From contig CASEMX010000007.1 of the NCBI GenBank assembly GCA_949289155.1, forward strand, positions 1-64,000: a stretch of 64,000 nucleotides of DNA, written 5' to 3'. The translations under genes and the position numbers were made by a program. The DNA comes from an uncultured Parabacteroides sp. (GTDB taxonomy: Bacteria; Bacteroidota; Bacteroidia; Bacteroidales; Tannerellaceae). This document shows positions 61,996-64,000 of the stretch, one piece after another. The first letter of the stretch is position 1; each line of letters starts with the position of its first letter. The notes beneath the pieces were generated by a model. The model saw only the letters and a program-made list of their open reading frames with translations, made no database searches and was not told where the DNA came from.

Positions 61996-62414
61996 CTTAT
62001 TCACCCAGCACTCTAAAAAGCGATTGATTTTTATTAGCCAATTAAAAGGCGAATTTCAGAAAAGAAGACTCACGACTAACTAACTAAAAAACCTAAACAC
62101 ACTAACAACAAACCTATCAAAAAACTCAAACCTATAAAAAACCTATTATTGTCAGAATCTTCTCTTCTTCCGCTCGCCTAACCTAAGCAAATTTATGAGT
62201 TTTTTAAGTTCTCTTTTTCAACTAAAATCGTACTCCCAATAATTCAAAGTACACTCTAAACAATCTTTTTACCATTTATGTCTTGCAATTATGTTTTACA
62301 GCACAAAAATACAACCATTTTCAATAACAGATAATATAGAAAATGAAAAAATAGCAAATAACATGCTTTTCTTGACCTATATTAATAAGTAGACCACTAT
62401 GCGATTCCTTTACT
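61996..62414. other. 419-base gap with no protein gene; possible minus-strand transcript
   Basis: No frame with family resemblance was found. On the minus strand TATTTTTG lies at about 62326-62319 and is followed by AT-rich sequence with a GTACT...AGTAC stem near 62250 and then a tract rich in TAGGTTT on that strand (62090-62150). That could be a small RNA running toward the nadD terminator, but there is no good -33 box. It is not one of the palindromic arrays. Confidence 0.3.
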
Positions 62415-63377
62415 TCACTCTACAATCCAATTCCGATTATAAACGTAGCTATTGGGCACGCGATAGTAAAGGTCTGTCGTATCTGGCAAATATAAAATAA
62501 AACTCTTCCCGTTCGTAATCAATTTTCGGTCACATAACCAAGGATTGAATCGCTTCAAATCTGCATAAGTAATTCCATGTTTTTTTGCATAAATAGCTAA
62601 ATCCGGGATATTAGTAGAGACTGTTTCTTCTTTATAATCAACCGGCTTATAAAGATCTCGAGCCCGTAATACAAAGCCATACTTATATGGATTCTCAAAT
62701 ATCAACTTAATTGCGAGAATACGGTAAACATAACGAGTTGTTTCCTCTACTAACCACAAATCGAACGAATTATTCACATCTTGATTCACCATTTCTCGGG
62801 AAATACGTCCCATACCTGCATTATAAGAAGCCGCCACTGCTGCCCAATTGCCGTAACGTTCATAAGCCTTCTTCAAATACTTGCAGGCAGCTATGGTCGA
62901 TTTCTTCACATGACTCCGTTCATCTATGGTAGGCGTGATAACTAATCCATATTCTTTCCCGGTAGTTTCCATAAATTGCCACATGCCTACTGCACGAGCC
63001 GAAGATTTCGCTTTCGGGTCCAAATGACTTTCAATAACTGCCAAATATTTAAAATCATTCGGGATACCATATTCTTTCAATATAGGTTCTATAATCGGGA
63101 AATAGCGATTCGCCCGCTTAATCGTCAACATGGTTGTCGCATGTAAATAGGAAAAAGAGGTTAATTCCCTATCAATTCCTTCATGCATATTATAACGTGT
63201 CAAATCTAACAGTTCACCGCAAAAATAAATACATTCCGGCATTTCAGGTGTCATAATCATAGAAGGAACCACCGGTTTTTCCCGTAAAACAGCAGTCGAA
63301 TCCTTCGAACAGAGCAATAATCCTGCTGCAAATAAAAGGATGCCGAAACCAAAAACAGTCCACAAATTCTTTTTCAT
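62415..63377 (-). CDS. Lytic murein transglycosylase (MltD-like, SLT domain)
   Basis: A 320-residue protein with an N-terminal hydrophobic segment (residues 5-23, possibly a lipobox LLLC). The SLT domain contains the catalytic glutamate Glu116 in AVIESHLDPKAKSSARAVGM, WQFMETTGKEYGL, and AASYNAGMGRI, the GMWQFM and YNAG signatures. The C-terminal 45 residues (VSTNIPDLAIYAKKHGITYA then DLKRFNPWL) look like a LysM-type module. It cleaves peptidoglycan glycan chains with formation of 1,6-anhydroMurNAc. It overlaps the upstream CHU_C protein gene by four bases. Confidence 0.92.
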   Translation of the reverse strand: MKKNLWTVFGFGILLFAAGLLLCSKDSTAVLREKPVVPSMIMTPEMPECIYFCGELLDLTRYNMHEGIDRELTSFSYLHATTMLTIKRANRYFPIIEPILKEYGIPNDFKYLAVIESHLDPKAKSSARAVGMWQFMETTGKEYGLVITPTIDERSHVKKSTIAACKYLKKAYERYGNWAAVAASYNAGMGRISREMVNQDVNNSFDLWLVEETTRYVYRILAIKLIFENPYKYGFVLRARDLYKPVDYKEETVSTNIPDLAIYAKKHGITYADLKRFNPWLCDRKLITNGKSFILYLPDTTDLYYRVPNSYVYNRNWIVE

Positions 63378-64000
63378 AAGGCACTTCCTCCTTCTGTACC
63401 TGTCGATTCAAAATTACGTTCTTTCTTTGGACGGAGAATATTGATATCCCCCTTCAACTTATATTTTTTCCCATCCGATCCTTCTGCTTCAATCACATAA
63501 AAATAGACTCCTGCGGGAACATATTTCCCCTTTTTCTTTCCGTCCCAACCTGTTGCCGGGTTCGTCCAATGATAAATTTCCTGTCCCCAACGATTAAATA
63601 TCCAACAAGAGAAGCGCACCAGCGATTTATAAGCAACTCTAAACTCATCATTCACCCCTGGCGTCGTTCCCGGGGAAAAAGCATTCGGGACATCCAAAAA
63701 AGATTCCGCAATATCCAACTCAAATTCTTCTGATGATGCCGTACAACTGCCATTTGCACTACTAACTTCCACAACCGCTTTATACTTTCCATATTCCGTA
63801 AAGGTATATTCCACCTCCGGTTCCGTCAGACGAACTAAAGGATTCTCCTCTCCCTCCTCTTCCCGGTATATTTTCCAAAGATAAAGCGACGCCGTCGGTT
63901 CATTCGCGTATGCCGTAAAACGAATCGTTACAGGAGCAGAAAGTCCTTCCCCTTGTAATGACATATTATCCGCATCTTCTGCAAAAACTGTCGTATCAGC
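63374..64000 (-). CDS. Protein with PKD-like and gliding-motility C-terminal (CHU_C) sorting domain, N-terminus beyond window
   Basis: The last 208 residues are visible; the frame is open at base 64000. Residues before about 100 resemble a PKD/Ig module (PEVEYTFTEYGKYKAVVEVS). The end is a typical CHU_C domain: FLDVPNAFSPGTTPGVNDEF, then NRWGQEIYHWTNPATGWDGK, VPAGVYFYVIEAEG and a GDINILR strand, known as the type B sorting signal for the type IX secretion system. It is translationally coupled to the transglycosylase gene (ATGA overlap), so its role may be tied to the cell wall. No secretion-system gene is in the window. Confidence 0.85.
   Translation of the reverse strand, partial: ADTTVFAEDADNMSLQGEGLSAPVTIRFTAYANEPTASLYLWKIYREEEGEENPLVRLTEPEVEYTFTEYGKYKAVVEVSSANGSCTASSEEFELDIAESFLDVPNAFSPGTTPGVNDEFRVAYKSLVRFSCWIFNRWGQEIYHWTNPATGWDGKKKGKYVPAGVYFYVIEAEGSDGKKYKLKGDINILRPKKERNFESTGTEGGSAL

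Overview
The window is 64 kb of chromosome from a member of the Bacteroidales, probably a gut or oral type near Parabacteroides/Tannerellaceae; the genus is a guess. Evidence: many genes start behind the Bacteroidetes -7 box TAnnTTTG, often with TTTG or TTG 19-20 bp upstream. The gene set is also typical of the phylum: TamL lipoprotein with TamB, serine palmitoyltransferase, a DUF3810 protein, a gliding-motility C-terminal sorting domain, and the trp order B-E-G-D-C-F-A. I see no phage, insertion sequence, CRISPR or rRNA operon.

Layout. 1-3.3 kb: TetR fragment, fused proB-proA, proC (proline). 3.5-10.8 kb: acyl-CoA synthetase, NudC, a candidate small RNA, an aminotransferase, an S9 peptidase lipoprotein, a SPOR lipoprotein. 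10.9-15.7 kb: DUF3810 protein, TsaB, Ca-type P-ATPase. 16.1-21.9 kb: GH20 hexosaminidase plus a short Omp85-type barrel, facing a patatin-POTRA-barrel protein. 22.5-26.1 kb: fructose-type permease and kinase, a thioredoxin-fold gene remnant, rpsF-rpsR-rplI. 26.3-33.2 kb: tamB-tamL. 33.8-40.5 kb: complete trp operon with a Trp-Trp-Trp leader peptide and attenuator. 40.6-46.6 kb: topB, serine palmitoyltransferase, lipid kinase, nicotinate phosphoribosyltransferase. 46.8-53.1 kb: tRNA-Leu(CAG), M23 peptidase, FAD oxidoreductase, propeller protein, MutY. 53.2-56.5 kb: HU-like protein, a 29-residue bS22-like ribosomal protein, RNase G, small membrane proteins. 56.6-64 kb: U32 protein, metA, yicC-gmk-nadD, MltD-type transglycosylase, CHU_C-domain protein.

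The most unusual feature is in the spaces between genes. Eleven intergenic regions each hold a short tandem array, and almost every array has its own sequence, yet they obey common rules. Every unit contains a palindrome or hairpin. The period is either about 41-42 bp (six arrays) or about 21-24 bp (five arrays), close to four and two turns of B-DNA. Arrays sit only between transcription units, in convergent, divergent and tandem arrangements. Some unit-to-unit differences keep the hairpin paired. I do not recognise this as a named repeat family; it is the best candidate for an undescribed system here.

Because 42 bp is a multiple of three and the units lack stops, several of these arrays appear as long false reading frames and should not be annotated as proteins.
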